NCBI GenBank assembly: GCA_024640985.1
Contig: JAHEDY010000012.1
Location: 1-64,000 of the forward strand
Source of the DNA: Gammaproteobacteria bacterium
GTDB taxonomy: Bacteria > Pseudomonadota > Gammaproteobacteria > Pseudomonadales > Litorivicinaceae
Length of the DNA stretch: 64,000 nucleotides
Reading direction: 5' to 3'
Shown here: piece after piece, positions 32,027 through 44,577 of the stretch
How the letters are laid out: every line of letters begins with the position of its first letter
How positions within the stretch are numbered: position 1 is the stretch's first letter
Program-made: the position numbers and the translations under genes
The notes under the pieces: generated by a model
What the model saw: the letters and a program-made list of their open reading frames with translations, nothing else
Told to the model about the DNA's origin: nothing
Database searches by the model: none

Positions 32027-32419
32027 TTAACGCTTGGAGAACTGTGGACGCTTACGCGCTTTGCGAAGACCAACCTTCTTCCGTTCGACCTCACGTGCAT
32101 CACGGGTGACGTACCCGGCGCGGCGTAAATCGCCCTTCAGGTTTTCGTCATACTCCACCAAGGCGCGCGTAATTCCGTGACGAATCGCACCGGCCTGACC
32201 TGACGCCCCACCACCTTCAACGGTGATCACAATGTCAAACTTTTCAGCCATCTCAACCAATTGAAGCGGCTGACGAACAACCATGCGAGAGGTTTGGCGG
32301 CCAAAATACTCATCCAACGCTTTCCCGTTAATGGTGATTTGACCAGAGCCTGGACGCAAAAACACGCGAGCTGTCGATGTCTTCCTGCGGCCTGTTCCGT
32401 AATTCTGTGTAGTCGCCAT
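32027..32419 (-). CDS. rpsI: 30S ribosomal protein S9
   Basis: [18 protein letters not shown] ... [10 protein letters not shown]. Confidence 0.98.
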   Translation of the reverse strand: MATTQNYGTGRRKTSTARVFLRPGSGQITINGKALDEYFGRQTSRMVVRQPLQLVEMAEKFDIVITVEGGGASGQAGAIRHGITRALVEYDENLKGDLRRAGYVTRDAREVERKKVGLRKARKRPQFSKR

Positions 32420-32427
32420 ATCGTATC

Positions 32428-32859
32428 CTATGACAGAGTCAAAGTTTCAGGTTGCTGTGCATCATGTGGGTGCTCTTGCCCCGCATAGACTTTCAGCTTC
32501 CGGTACATTGCACGTCCCAGTGGATTGCGTGGCAGCATGCCTTTGACAGCGAGCTCAATCACTTTCTCTGGTGAACGTTCGATCATTTGTGTGAAGTTGG
32601 CTTCCTTTAAGCCACCAGGATGGCCTGTGTGACGGTAATACATCTTGTCGGATGCCTTACGGCCAGTCACCTTCACTTTGCCCGCGTTGACAACGACAAT
32701 GTAGTCGCCTGTGTCGACATGCGGAGTGTATTCAGTCTTGTGCTTACCGCGCAGGCGACGAGCAACTTCGGTTGCAAGACGGCCGAGAGTCTGTCCTTCG
32801 GCGTCGATCACATACCAGCTACGCTGTACGGTTTCTGCTTTAGCGCTAATCGTCTTCAT
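32428..32859 (-). CDS. rplM: 50S ribosomal protein L13
   Basis: [28 protein letters not shown]. Confidence 0.98.
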   Translation of the reverse strand: MKTISAKAETVQRSWYVIDAEGQTLGRLATEVARRLRGKHKTEYTPHVDTGDYIVVVNAGKVKVTGRKASDKMYYRHTGHPGGLKEANFTQMIERSPEKVIELAVKGMLPRNPLGRAMYRKLKVYAGQEHPHDAQQPETLTLS

Positions 32860-32904
32860 GTTTGTCTTCTGCCTTCAGCGGCGTTCAAATTCAAAGAGGC
32901 GCGG

Positions 32905-32933
32905 ATTATAGAGATGGACGCAGGTTTTCGCAA
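32905..32933 (-). promoter_or_regulatory. Strong candidate sigma70 promoter for rplM-rpsI
   Basis: Minus strand TTGCGA (32928-32933) - 17 bp - TATAAT (32905-32910), GC-rich discriminator CCGCGCC. Confidence 0.8.
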
Positions 32934-32943
32934 CACTCTTTTC

Positions 32944-34047
32944 TCAATCCGGGCGATGCGGGCGCTCTAAATATTCGACCGACTGCATCTCAAGCAGTCG
33001 CGAGCGACAGCGATCCATCTCAAACGCCAAGCGTCCCGTCGTATACAGATCATCCAACCTGGCATCAGCGCCTAGAATTAAATTCACCGACCGATCGTAA
33101 AATTCATCAATCAAATGTAAAAATCGTCGCGTCGCGTCGTCCCCCGCCTTCATCAGTAGGGGAACACCCGTCATCACCACGGTGTGATAAATTTTTGCGA
33201 TCTCAATATAGTCCGGCGCCGCGCGGCCTTGGCCGCAAATGACATCGAAATCAAACCACACCACATCTTCGGCAACAAAGCGAACAGCCACCTGACGACG
33301 GTTAATCTCAACAAAAGCACCCTCACTCTGCCTAGCCTCCGGCGCCAACGCCAGAACCGATTGCCAGATCGCATCGATCGCGCGTGAGTCACACGGGGAA
33401 TAATATAACTGCGCATGTTCTAACGTCCGCAACCGATAGTCAGTGCCGGAATCCAAATGGAAGACTTCACAATGCGTTTGAATCAACGCAATCGCAGGCA
33501 GAAATCGATCACGCTGCAACCCATCTTTGTACAGATTGTCAGGCTCGATATTACTGGTTGTCACCAACGAAACGCCGCGACGGAAAAGCGCATCGAACAG
33601 GGTTCCCAAGACCATTGCATCGGTGATATCTGAGACAAAACACTCATCAAAACATAACACCTTGGCTCGGCGCGCGAACTCATCGGCAATCGCTTCCAGG
33701 GGATTCTCTGTACCTTGCAGTGCGGTCAACCGTCCATGGACTTGATTCATGAACCGATGAAAATGTAACCGCACAGCGACCCCATCCGGAAGCGAATCCA
33801 CAAACAGATCCATCAAAAAGGTTTTCCCACGACCAACCCCACCCCAGATGTAAAGCCCTTGTTCTGGACGCGCCCATGATTGACGTCGAAACAAACCTTT
33901 GCGACCGCCACTCCAACCACGGCGTTCGATTAATCGCTCTGCCAACTGATCAAGTCGCTCGATGGCCATCCGCTGACGCTTGTCCGGGCTTAGCTCGCCC
34001 ACCTCAACCAAGCCATCGTAGATATGTGAGGCAGGTGTACGACTCAT
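32944..34047 (-). CDS. zapE: Cell division protein ZapE (AFG1-family ATPase)
   Basis: GLYIWGGVGRGKTFLMDLF, LCFDECFVSDITDAM. Confidence 0.94.
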   Translation of the reverse strand: MSRTPASHIYDGLVEVGELSPDKRQRMAIERLDQLAERLIERRGWSGGRKGLFRRQSWARPEQGLYIWGGVGRGKTFLMDLFVDSLPDGVAVRLHFHRFMNQVHGRLTALQGTENPLEAIADEFARRAKVLCFDECFVSDITDAMVLGTLFDALFRRGVSLVTTSNIEPDNLYKDGLQRDRFLPAIALIQTHCEVFHLDSGTDYRLRTLEHAQLYYSPCDSRAIDAIWQSVLALAPEARQSEGAFVEINRRQVAVRFVAEDVVWFDFDVICGQGRAAPDYIEIAKIYHTVVMTGVPLLMKAGDDATRRFLHLIDEFYDRSVNLILGADARLDDLYTTGRLAFEMDRCRSRLLEMQSVEYLERPHRPD

Positions 34048-34697
34048 AAAACGCCTCGCGACTGATAATGTGCAGCGACAGTGCTCTTCAGTCGCGTTAA
34101 TTCCCCATGAAAAAAATGCCCTCCAGACTCCGAACGAAAAACGGTAGCACCAACACTGCGTGCATAGGTCGCGATCGCTTCAGGGCTCACGACTTCATCA
34201 TCCGAATTAAAGATCACCGCTCGCGGGACATCGTGGAGTAAATCAGCATCGATCGGGAAGTTCTCAACCGCAGGTGCCACTTGCACTAGATCCAAAAGCG
34301 CGAGTGTCGGATATGCAGTCTTCAATTGTGGAATCAGGTGCGCAGCGATGGATCCGCCAAATGAAAAGCCTGCCAAGCACAAGGTTTGCACGCCCTGATC
34401 AATCATCCGCGATGCCACGGCCAACGCATCTAGCAACTCCCCCTGGCCATGATCCCAAACTCCCGCGCTTCGCCCTGCACCTCTGAAATTAAAAGCCACG
34501 GCAGGCAACCCCCCATCTCGTGCCACTCGAGCGATGGTGGTGACAACTTTATTCCCCATGGTTCCGCCATGCAGAGGATGCGGATGCAACAGCAAAAGTG
34601 CCTGTTCCGGCATCGGTTGAGCAAGATCACATAATAGCGAGGCGGTTTCGATTTGACCCACAGGTCCATCAACGAATTGGATAACTGGCGCGTTCAT
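34044..34697 (-). CDS. Alpha/beta hydrolase family protein
   Basis: LLHPHPLHGGTMGNKVV, GFSFGGSIA nucleophile elbow. Confidence 0.85.
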   Translation of the reverse strand: MNAPVIQFVDGPVGQIETASLLCDLAQPMPEQALLLLHPHPLHGGTMGNKVVTTIARVARDGGLPAVAFNFRGAGRSAGVWDHGQGELLDALAVASRMIDQGVQTLCLAGFSFGGSIAAHLIPQLKTAYPTLALLDLVQVAPAVENFPIDADLLHDVPRAVIFNSDDEVVSPEAIATYARSVGATVFRSESGGHFFHGELTRLKSTVAAHYQSRGVL

Positions 34698-34780
34698 GTG
34701 TCTCCTTTCAGAAAGCGAAGTCTAACGACTCGCCCAAACAACGCAAACTCCGTACACTACAGAAAAATGGAGATGAAACT

Positions 34781-35128
34781 GTGGAATTAAATGCGCTGAC
34801 CTTAGGTTCGATGTTGATGGTCTTCTTTGCCGGCGGGCTCGTCGGCTGGTTGTTACGCCAACCCAAAACAGTCACAGTCTCGCCTCCAGACCTCGAACGC
34901 GAGAGAACGCTCGCTGAAGCAAAGCACCAAGCACTGATGGATGACATCGAACAGCATTTAGCGTCAACACAAAAAGCACTCACCGACTTAGCCGACCGAC
35001 AAGCAAAACTGGCAGGGGAGTTAAACGGTGAGGCGCGAACAGAGATCACAACAGACGCCGAAAGCAGCGAGACCGATGCGGTTTTACCTCCTCGCGATTA
35101 CGCGGAATCGCGAGGGCAGTTGCAGTAA
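34781..35128 (+). CDS. zapG: ZapG/YhcB (DUF1043) membrane-anchored protein
   Basis: N-terminal TM GSMLMVFFAGGLVGWLLRQ, coiled coil, conserved C-terminal PPRDYAES motif. Confidence 0.82.
   Translation: MELNALTLGSMLMVFFAGGLVGWLLRQPKTVTVSPPDLERERTLAEAKHQALMDDIEQHLASTQKALTDLADRQAKLAGELNGEARTEITTDAESSETDAVLPPRDYAESRGQLQ
35090..35115. repeat. 10-bp perfect inverted repeat (hairpin) inside zapG 3' end
   Basis: CCTCGCGATT-ACGCGG-AATCGCGAGG. Confidence 0.9.
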
Positions 35129-35887
35129 CTAAGCGGGATTGTGGTCGTCAAAAAAGGCCACGTCCACAGGCAACGTCGACGCTAATTTCTGGCCCAGCGC
35201 CTGGACTCCATAGCGCTCTGTCGCATGATGGCCTGCGGCAATATAGTGGACGCCAAGCTCACGGGCCTCGTGGGTGGTTCGTTCTGAAATCTCACCCGAT
35301 AGATACACATCCGCACCGTAATACAGCGCTTTCGCTAAATAATCCTGAGCGCCTCCGGTACAGACCACCAAACGACTTAAGGTCTCGGATCCCCGCGGGG
35401 ACTCAATGACCATGGGCGCCCGGCCAAGCGCGGATTGCACCTGTAACGCCAACTGATCCATCGTCATTGCGCTTGCCAGTGGAACCGACCACAGCAACCC
35501 ATTTTCCTCAACAATCGGCTGCCCTCCGATCAAGCCCAACTGATCGAGTAAGGTCTTGTTGTTGCCGAATTCTGAGTGACAGTCCAATGGCAAGTGATAG
35601 GCGATTAAGGACATCTGATGGTTCATCAGCGCACGGACTCGCTGTCCTTTCATGCCGGTTAACACAGGCGGCTCATTTCGCCAGAAATAACCATGATGAA
35701 CCAACAATGCATCAGCACCCCAGGCTACTGCCTGCTGAATCACATCAGCTGACGCGGTTACACCCAGAGCCAATCGAGAAATCGTGTCACGCCCCTCCAC
35801 TTGCAATCCGTTAGGTGCATAATCTTTAAATAATTCAGGTTTCATCCAATCGTCGAGCGTTTGGATCAGTGCGTGTAAACTAGTCAT
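35129..35887 (-). CDS. Nif3-like dinuclear metal center hexameric protein
   Basis: YAPNGLQVEG, ADALLVHHGYFW, SGEISERTTHEARELGVHYIAAGHHATE. Confidence 0.93.
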   Translation of the reverse strand: MTSLHALIQTLDDWMKPELFKDYAPNGLQVEGRDTISRLALGVTASADVIQQAVAWGADALLVHHGYFWRNEPPVLTGMKGQRVRALMNHQMSLIAYHLPLDCHSEFGNNKTLLDQLGLIGGQPIVEENGLLWSVPLASAMTMDQLALQVQSALGRAPMVIESPRGSETLSRLVVCTGGAQDYLAKALYYGADVYLSGEISERTTHEARELGVHYIAAGHHATERYGVQALGQKLASTLPVDVAFFDDHNPA

Positions 35888-35911
35888 ACAGCCTCTCTTT
35901 CAGGACGACTC

Positions 35912-37063
35912 ATGCTACAACAAATTACTCGAATTCTCTGGCCTGTCATCACGGGGATTTTGATTGCGCTCCTTGTCATCCGCGAGTTCCCTGAGTTAAC
36001 CGGGCGCACCGGAGGCGTTGAGTTGAATATTGTTGATTCACAACCCGTCTCAACTCAGATCCCAGCAGAGGGGCCTGTCAGTTATGCCAGCGCTGTCGAA
36101 CGTGCAGCTCCTGCAGTGGTCAACATCTATACAACAACCATCGTCGAGACCAGAGCACATCCGCTGGCAAGAGATCCATTCTTCCGGAATTTTTTCAATC
36201 TTCCGAGCGAGCCTCGACGCAAGCGCATGGAATCGAGTCTTGGTTCAGGCGTGATTGTCTCAGGAAATGGCTATATTTTAACCAACCACCATGTCATTGC
36301 TGGCGCTGATGACATTGTCATCGAACTGAAAGATGGTCGCATTGCACAAGCGTCTGTGGTTGGAACCGATCCGGATACAGACATCGCTGTTTTAAAGGTC
36401 GAACTCAACAGTCTACCCAAACTGATCCTCACTACCTCGCCTGGCCGCGTGGGAGACTTGGTTTTCGCGATCGGGAATCCCTTTGGAGTCGGCCAAACAG
36501 TCACCATGGGCATTTTGAGTGCAACAGGTCGAAACCAAGTTGGTGTGACGAACTATGAAAACTTTATTCAAACCGATGCCGCCATCAATCCTGGGAATTC
36601 CGGTGGGGCATTGATCAACGTCCGTGGTGAATTGATTGGGATTAACACCGCAATCTTCACGCGCAGTGGCGGCTCCAATGGGATTGGATTTGCCATTCCC
36701 TCATCCATCGCCACAGACATCATGCAAGAACTGATCGACCATGGTCAGGTTATTCGTGGCTGGATTGGGGTGGAGACACAACCACTCACCGAGGATCTCG
36801 CGCGCTCATTTGGTGTGGGAAAAGATGCAGGTGTCCTGATTTCCGGCGTGTATCGACGAGGACCCGCGGCTAACGCAGACATTCTACCAGGCGATATTTT
36901 AACGCATATGAATGGCCAAAAAATAACCGACGGACGGGCAGCCATGAACCAAGTCGCGGATATCGAGCCAGGAACTGACCTACCGGTGAAACTTCTCAGA
37001 GACGGACAGTCCATCGAACGCACGATCCGTGTTGGTCAACGTCCGAACTCAGCCGCCAAGTGA
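35912..37063 (+). CDS. algW: DegS/AlgW-type periplasmic serine protease, one PDZ domain
   Basis: H/D/S triad LTNHHVIAG, DPDTDIAVLKV, NPGNSGGAL; N-terminal TM; adjacent to hisC as in Pseudomonas. Confidence 0.9.
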   Translation: MLQQITRILWPVITGILIALLVIREFPELTGRTGGVELNIVDSQPVSTQIPAEGPVSYASAVERAAPAVVNIYTTTIVETRAHPLARDPFFRNFFNLPSEPRRKRMESSLGSGVIVSGNGYILTNHHVIAGADDIVIELKDGRIAQASVVGTDPDTDIAVLKVELNSLPKLILTTSPGRVGDLVFAIGNPFGVGQTVTMGILSATGRNQVGVTNYENFIQTDAAINPGNSGGALINVRGELIGINTAIFTRSGGSNGIGFAIPSSIATDIMQELIDHGQVIRGWIGVETQPLTEDLARSFGVGKDAGVLISGVYRRGPAANADILPGDILTHMNGQKITDGRAAMNQVADIEPGTDLPVKLLRDGQSIERTIRVGQRPNSAAK

Positions 37064-38127
37064 TCAAGCGCCGCAAATAACGCGTCGGTTTCCTCCGGTG
37101 CACCAACGGTCACGCGCAAGGTGTCTTTCAGTCTTGGATGCGATCCATCCAAGCATTTCACCAAGATCCGATGCGTCTTGAGCGCATCAAACAAGGGTCG
37201 CGCCTGATTTTCGCTACAACTCATGACAACAAAATTGGCCTCAGATGGCCAGACCTCGAATCCACGCTCACTCAATCCGAGAGTTAACCGCGCACGTTCT
37301 TGTCGGATACGTTGACTCTGCTCGTTGAGGATCGACGCATGTTCAAGTGCATACTGCACCGCAGTTTGCGACAAGACATTGATGTTGTAGGGAAGTCGCG
37401 TCTTCTCAAATTGGGAAATCCAGTCCGGATGGCCAATCAACATCCCAAATCGACTTCCGGCCAATCCGACTTTCGACAGCGTTCGCATGACAACAACGTT
37501 CGGGTAAGTCACCGCCCAGTCGAGATAATCTGCATCGGTAAAAGCGGTGTAGGCTTCGTCGATCACAACCAGAGCCTGAGTCGACTCCACGATCTCTGTC
37601 AGTCGGTCTTTCGAAAACAAATTGCCGGTCGGGTTATTGGGTTGAGGAATAAAAATCAGCGCCGGGTCAGCTTCAACTAGCCCGTCCATCCAACCCGCCA
37701 GATCGATATCCAAGGAAGCATCCAAAGGCAGTGCTCTAAAGGGAACCGAATACTGATTCGCAAGCACTTGAAACATGACAAAACTTGGATCAGGAGCACA
37801 GACGCTTCGTCCCGATCCAATCAAATTCGCAATCAGCAGCGCGATGATTTCGTCAGAGCCATTGCCGAACAACATCTCGAGCTCATCGGGGATGTTCATC
37901 CATGCTCGGAGCGGGCCCCTGACTCCATTCGCCTGTGGATCCGGATATCGATTTAAAGCACTGTGTGCAAGCCGGTCAGCCAATTCCACACGCAGGCTTT
38001 CAGGCCATTGATAGGGATTTTCCATCGCATCGAGCTTGATCATTCCCGTCGCATCCGGGACTTGATAAGCACCACTCTGACGCACGCGTTCAGGGATCAG
38101 CGATTGAATCAGATCTTCACGCGTCAC
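37036..38127 (-). CDS. hisC: Histidinol-phosphate aminotransferase
   Basis: PNNPTGNLF, TLSKVGLAGSRFG (PLP lysine). Confidence 0.94.
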   Translation of the reverse strand: MTREDLIQSLIPERVRQSGAYQVPDATGMIKLDAMENPYQWPESLRVELADRLAHSALNRYPDPQANGVRGPLRAWMNIPDELEMLFGNGSDEIIALLIANLIGSGRSVCAPDPSFVMFQVLANQYSVPFRALPLDASLDIDLAGWMDGLVEADPALIFIPQPNNPTGNLFSKDRLTEIVESTQALVVIDEAYTAFTDADYLDWAVTYPNVVVMRTLSKVGLAGSRFGMLIGHPDWISQFEKTRLPYNINVLSQTAVQYALEHASILNEQSQRIRQERARLTLGLSERGFEVWPSEANFVVMSCSENQARPLFDALKTHRILVKCLDGSHPRLKDTLRVTVGAPEETDALFAALDHLAAEFGR

Positions 38128-39413
38128 GACGATACTCGGCAGAGCGTGCGTGTGCGGTTAGGCTTTCTGAATGCGCAAGCGTCGAGGCGACACCGGCGAT
38201 TTGCTTGGCACCATCGGGACTGCAATGGATCACTGATGATCGCTTGATAAAATCATAGACTCCAAGCGGCGATGCAAAGCGCGCAGTGCCGGATGTCGGC
38301 AATACATGATTCGGGCCGGCGCAATAATCACCCAAGGCTTCAGGGGTATGGCGACCCATAAAAATCGCACCCGCATGATGGATCTCGGGCAACATCGTTT
38401 CTGGATCATCAACACATAATTCCAAGTGCTCTGGCGCCACTCGGTTAATCACATCGATCGCGTCGTCGCGATCTTTGGCTTCGATAAACAAGCACCGATG
38501 ATTAATGGACTGCTCGATGATTTCGGCGCGCTCGAGTGTCGGAAGCAAACGCGTCATCGAATCAAGAACCTGTTCGGCAAACGCCGGATCGCAATGCACT
38601 AAGATGGGTTGCGCATCCTCATCATGCTCAGCCTGACTAAAGAGATCCATAGCGACCCAATCAGGATCCATTGGCGGCTCAACATAGACTAAGATTTCCG
38701 AAGGGCCAGCAATCATGTCGATACCCACTTTTCCAAAGACCTGGCGTTTCGCGGTGGCAACCCAAGCATTCCCTGGGCCCACAATCTTATCGACCGGGAA
38801 GACGCTTTCAGTTCCGTAGGCGAGTGCAGCGATCGCTTGCGCACCACCAATGGTTACCACGCGATCGACTTTCGCGAGATGAGCGGCGGCCAAGACCACA
38901 GGATTGACTTCACCGCCCGGCGCCGGAACGACCATTTGTACCAGAGGAACACCGGCCACTTTCGCGGGTATCGCATTCATCAGCACCGATGACGGATAAG
39001 TCGCTTTCCCACCAGGCACGTAAAGGCCCACACGACTCATCGGCCTGACCTCTTGACCCAAGACGATTCCATCACCCTGATCAGGCAGTCGCCAACTGGA
39101 TTCTTTCTGGGCTTCGTGAAACGCCCAGACGCGATCTCGGGCTGTCGTCAGTGCGCGCTTTAACTCGTCTGATAACCCATCAAAGGCTGCCTCTAAAGCG
39201 CTTGCATCCAAAACCAAATCGGAAGCATAAGTCACCGGGTGATGGTCGAGTTCGCGGGTCAATCGAACGAGAGCTTCATCACCTTCGTGACGAATCGCCT
39301 GAATAATTTCAGCCACTCGCGTTTGTCGGCTTAAATCACTCACCGACTCCCAAGCGGTCAGCTCAGTGAGCCGTGCCTCGAAATCGGAATCTTCCGTGGT
39401 TAATGAAACCGGT

Positions 39414-39421
<8 letters not shown>
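38117..39421 (-). CDS. hisD: Histidinol dehydrogenase
   Basis: [33 protein letters not shown]. Confidence 0.96.
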
Positions 39422-41560
<2,139 letters not shown>

Positions 41561-41574
<14 letters not shown>

Positions 41575-41836
41575 CAGGTTCTCCTGTTTCAATGCAAGTC
41601 ACGCCGCCGAGTTCGGCAAGCGTTTTAAATGTGGGGTTCATTCCGGTCACCGTGAGTGAGCGATCGGTCTTTTTGGCTGACTGCCACCAATACACCATGA
41701 CCGCTAGATGCGCGCTCGACGCCTCCTTCCATGCGCTAACATCAATGACGGTCTCACCCTGATCAATGGCATCAAGACCGAGCGCTTTGAGTTCCGCCCA
41801 AGGCTTGGAATAGGATTCAGAATCAACCGAAAACAC
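41561..41836 (-). CDS. mlaB: STAS-domain lipid asymmetry protein MlaB
   Basis: Small STAS-like protein in mla cluster position. Confidence 0.82.
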
Positions 41837-41838
41837 GA

Positions 41839-42447
41839 CTACTTGGCGCTCACTGATTCAAACGACCAAGAATCAATGGCTCCTGTCACACTGCCCGTCG
41901 ATTGGACCAGATCTGCAAACTGATTTCTCAAGGTGAGGCCAAGATTGATGCCTGCGATCACAACATTCTCAACCATCCAGCCCTTACCCTCTTCAAAACC
42001 CAATGCAAACTGGATTGGCAAAGCTTCACGACCAGGACTTTCAAGCCGTGCCTCAACGACTGCTCGGCCAGGTTTTAAGATGATCCCTTCCTCAGGCAAG
42101 ACCAACTGCTCACCTCCGTAGGCCGCCAACCCGCGAGCGTAAGCATCTACCAAACTGGATTCTAAGCGGTCTGTAAAACGATCGCGTTCTGCTTCTGTGG
42201 CTTGCCGAGCAAATTTACCCATCACACGAAGAGCGACAGTCCGGTCGTTAATTAGTGGTGCAAATTGCTCTGAAATCCGGATCACCAATTCTTCTTCGGT
42301 TAACTGCCCAGCCTGAAATTTAGAGACATCCTGATAAAACGTATCGCGTGCGATTTTCAATGGTTCAACGGCAGCTTTGGGATCTTCTTGAGCCCATGCA
42401 CCAATTGATAACAAACAAGCTAAGGCTGTCGCTAACCAGACCTTCAT
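41839..42447 (-). CDS. mlaC: Periplasmic phospholipid-binding protein MlaC
   Basis: Signal peptide; Tol-Ttg2-like sequence; cluster position. Confidence 0.9.
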   Translation of the reverse strand: MKVWLATALACLLSIGAWAQEDPKAAVEPLKIARDTFYQDVSKFQAGQLTEEELVIRISEQFAPLINDRTVALRVMGKFARQATEAERDRFTDRLESSLVDAYARGLAAYGGEQLVLPEEGIILKPGRAVVEARLESPGREALPIQFALGFEEGKGWMVENVVIAGINLGLTLRNQFADLVQSTGSVTGAIDSWSFESVSAK

Positions 42448-42905
42448 TTTTCGCTACTCATATTTAACAAAAACTTCCCAATCAATTCCTCGAGAACGAT
42501 CGCTGATTGCGTATCATAAATCATATCGCCGTCAGCTAAATTATTCGGATCACCCCCTGTCGATAATCCGATGTATTTTTCACCAAGTAGGCCTGCCGTC
42601 AAAATCGATGCTGAGGTATCTTCTGAAAACTCAGCAAAATCTTGACTGATCTCCATATCAACGATGGCAGCTGCAGTCGCTTTGTCATACCGTATCCCGA
42701 CAACGCGTCCGACCGTGACTCCGGCGGCACTGACTTTTGCTCGCGTTGTCAGACCGGCGACGTTATCGAAGCGGGCACTCAATCGATAGGTTCCATTGTC
42801 ACCGGTCGACGCCAGACCACTGACTTCCAAAGCCAGAAATGCAAGACAGAGCGCCCCTAGCAATACAAAAGCACCCACACTCAATTCTAAACGCCGCGAA
42901 TACAC
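42444..42905 (-). CDS. mlaD: MCE-domain protein MlaD
   Basis: LSARFDNVAGLTTRAKVSAAGVTVGRVVGI MCE domain. Confidence 0.95.
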   Translation of the reverse strand: MYSRRLELSVGAFVLLGALCLAFLALEVSGLASTGDNGTYRLSARFDNVAGLTTRAKVSAAGVTVGRVVGIRYDKATAAAIVDMEISQDFAEFSEDTSASILTAGLLGEKYIGLSTGGDPNNLADGDMIYDTQSAIVLEELIGKFLLNMSSEK

Positions 42906-43688
42906 TTAAATCTCCCCAAACATCACTGCGGTCAGGAAAAAGTCCAGACCAAGCACCGCCAGCGATGCGTACACCACTGTTTTTGTGGTCGCCCTCGCAA
43001 TCCCTTCCGATGTTGGCACCAAGTCATACCCTTGGTAAACCGCAATCCAAGTCACCACAATCGCAAACACGACCGATTTGATCATGCCATTGAACACATC
43101 ATCAAAGAAATCAACCGATGCCTGCATGTTCGCCCAGAAAGAGCCAGAATCGACACCTAACCAACTCACACCAACCAAGGCACCACCCAAGCAACCGACA
43201 CTCACGAAAATCAAAGACAAAATCGGCAAACTGATCACGCCTGCCCAAAATCGTGGCGCAACCACTCGACGCAAGGGATCAACACCGATCATCTCGAGAC
43301 TAGCTAACTGTTCCGTGGCTTTCATTAAACCAATTTCAGCGGTCAAAGCAGACCCCGCGCGCCCAGCAAATAAGAGTGCAGTCACCACAGGGCCGAGCTC
43401 CCGTGTTAGCGATAGCGCCACCATTTGACCCAACGCCTGCTCACTGCCGTAATCAGTCAGAATCGTGTATCCCTGCAGACCCAAGACCATCCCGATGAAT
43501 AAGCCGCTGACAATGATGATACTGAGCGACAACACACCGACAGCATAGATTTGGTCAACGGTCAGGCGCGCATACACACCGACATTGGAGCGACCAAAAA
43601 TTGCCTGCATCAACATCAAGCTGGCGCGGCCAAGATCGGATACTTGTGACAAGGTTGATCGACCGACGCCGGCAATCCAATCAATCAT
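42906..43688 (-). CDS. mlaE: Mla permease MlaE
   Basis: [38 protein letters not shown]. Confidence 0.96.
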   Translation of the reverse strand: MIDWIAGVGRSTLSQVSDLGRASLMLMQAIFGRSNVGVYARLTVDQIYAVGVLSLSIIIVSGLFIGMVLGLQGYTILTDYGSEQALGQMVALSLTRELGPVVTALLFAGRAGSALTAEIGLMKATEQLASLEMIGVDPLRRVVAPRFWAGVISLPILSLIFVSVGCLGGALVGVSWLGVDSGSFWANMQASVDFFDDVFNGMIKSVVFAIVVTWIAVYQGYDLVPTSEGIARATTKTVVYASLAVLGLDFFLTAVMFGEI

Positions 43689-44479
43689 GACAAGGCATCC
43701 TCAAGCGCTGGCGCAGGGAAATGGAAGCGAACGGGGCCGTCTGGGCTTCCGTGCAAGAATTGCTGAACGAGGGGATCATTAGAGCTTTGCATGACAGCCG
43801 GCGATCCCTCAAAAGCAACCCGGTTATTTGCAATCATAATGACGTGATCAGCGATCGATAGGGTTTCCTGAAGATCATGAGAGACCACCAGCGAGGTCAA
43901 CCCAAGGGCCTGATTTAATTGTTTCACTAAAGACAACAACACACCCAGGCCAATCGGATCCTGTCCGGCAAAGGGCTCGTCATACATAATCATTTCCGGA
44001 TCTAAAGCAATCGCCCGAGCAAGCGCCACGCGCCGCTGCATCCCTCCGGAAAGCTCAGAGGGCACCAAATCCACAGCCCCCCGCAGACCGACCGCCTCAA
44101 GTTTCATCAGCACAATCAAGCGAATTAATTCGTCGTCGAGATCGGTGTGCACCCGAAGCGGAAAAGCCACATTTTCGAAGACACTGAGTTCGGCAAATAA
44201 AGCACCTGATTGGAACAGCATGCCCATGCGCTTGCGCAACTGAAATAACTCAGCCCGCTTAAGCGATTGGACCGACACACCATCAACACGCACATCACCA
44301 GATTCGGGTTTGAGCTGCCCACCAATCAATCGCAGCAAGGTCGTTTTACCAGTACCAGACGGACCGACGATGGCTGTGATTTTCCCACGGGGAACAGTCG
44401 CATTCAGTCCGTCGTAGATCACGCGTCGATCACGACGAAAACCAACGTCTTCAATCTCAACAAAGGCTGATGCAGTCAC
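43685..44479 (-). CDS. mlaF: Mla ATP-binding protein MlaF
   Basis: [35 protein letters not shown] start. Confidence 0.96.
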   Translation of the reverse strand: MTASAFVEIEDVGFRRDRRVIYDGLNATVPRGKITAIVGPSGTGKTTLLRLIGGQLKPESGDVRVDGVSVQSLKRAELFQLRKRMGMLFQSGALFAELSVFENVAFPLRVHTDLDDELIRLIVLMKLEAVGLRGAVDLVPSELSGGMQRRVALARAIALDPEMIMYDEPFAGQDPIGLGVLLSLVKQLNQALGLTSLVVSHDLQETLSIADHVIMIANNRVAFEGSPAVMQSSNDPLVQQFLHGSPDGPVRFHFPAPALEDALS

Positions 44480-44577
44480 AATCGATTCGGTTCACTTCAT
44501 TCAATTAATCTGGTTGCGAGTGTAGCAGAGCTTAGCCGCAACATGTTTAATGTCGCCTCAGGTTTGGGAGTCTTTTC

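Noticed and set aside
44513-44542. GTTGCG-N18-CGCAAC inverted repeat in the mlaF-yrbG gap
   Set aside because: Short arms and long spacer; no associated clear promoter, so likely chance
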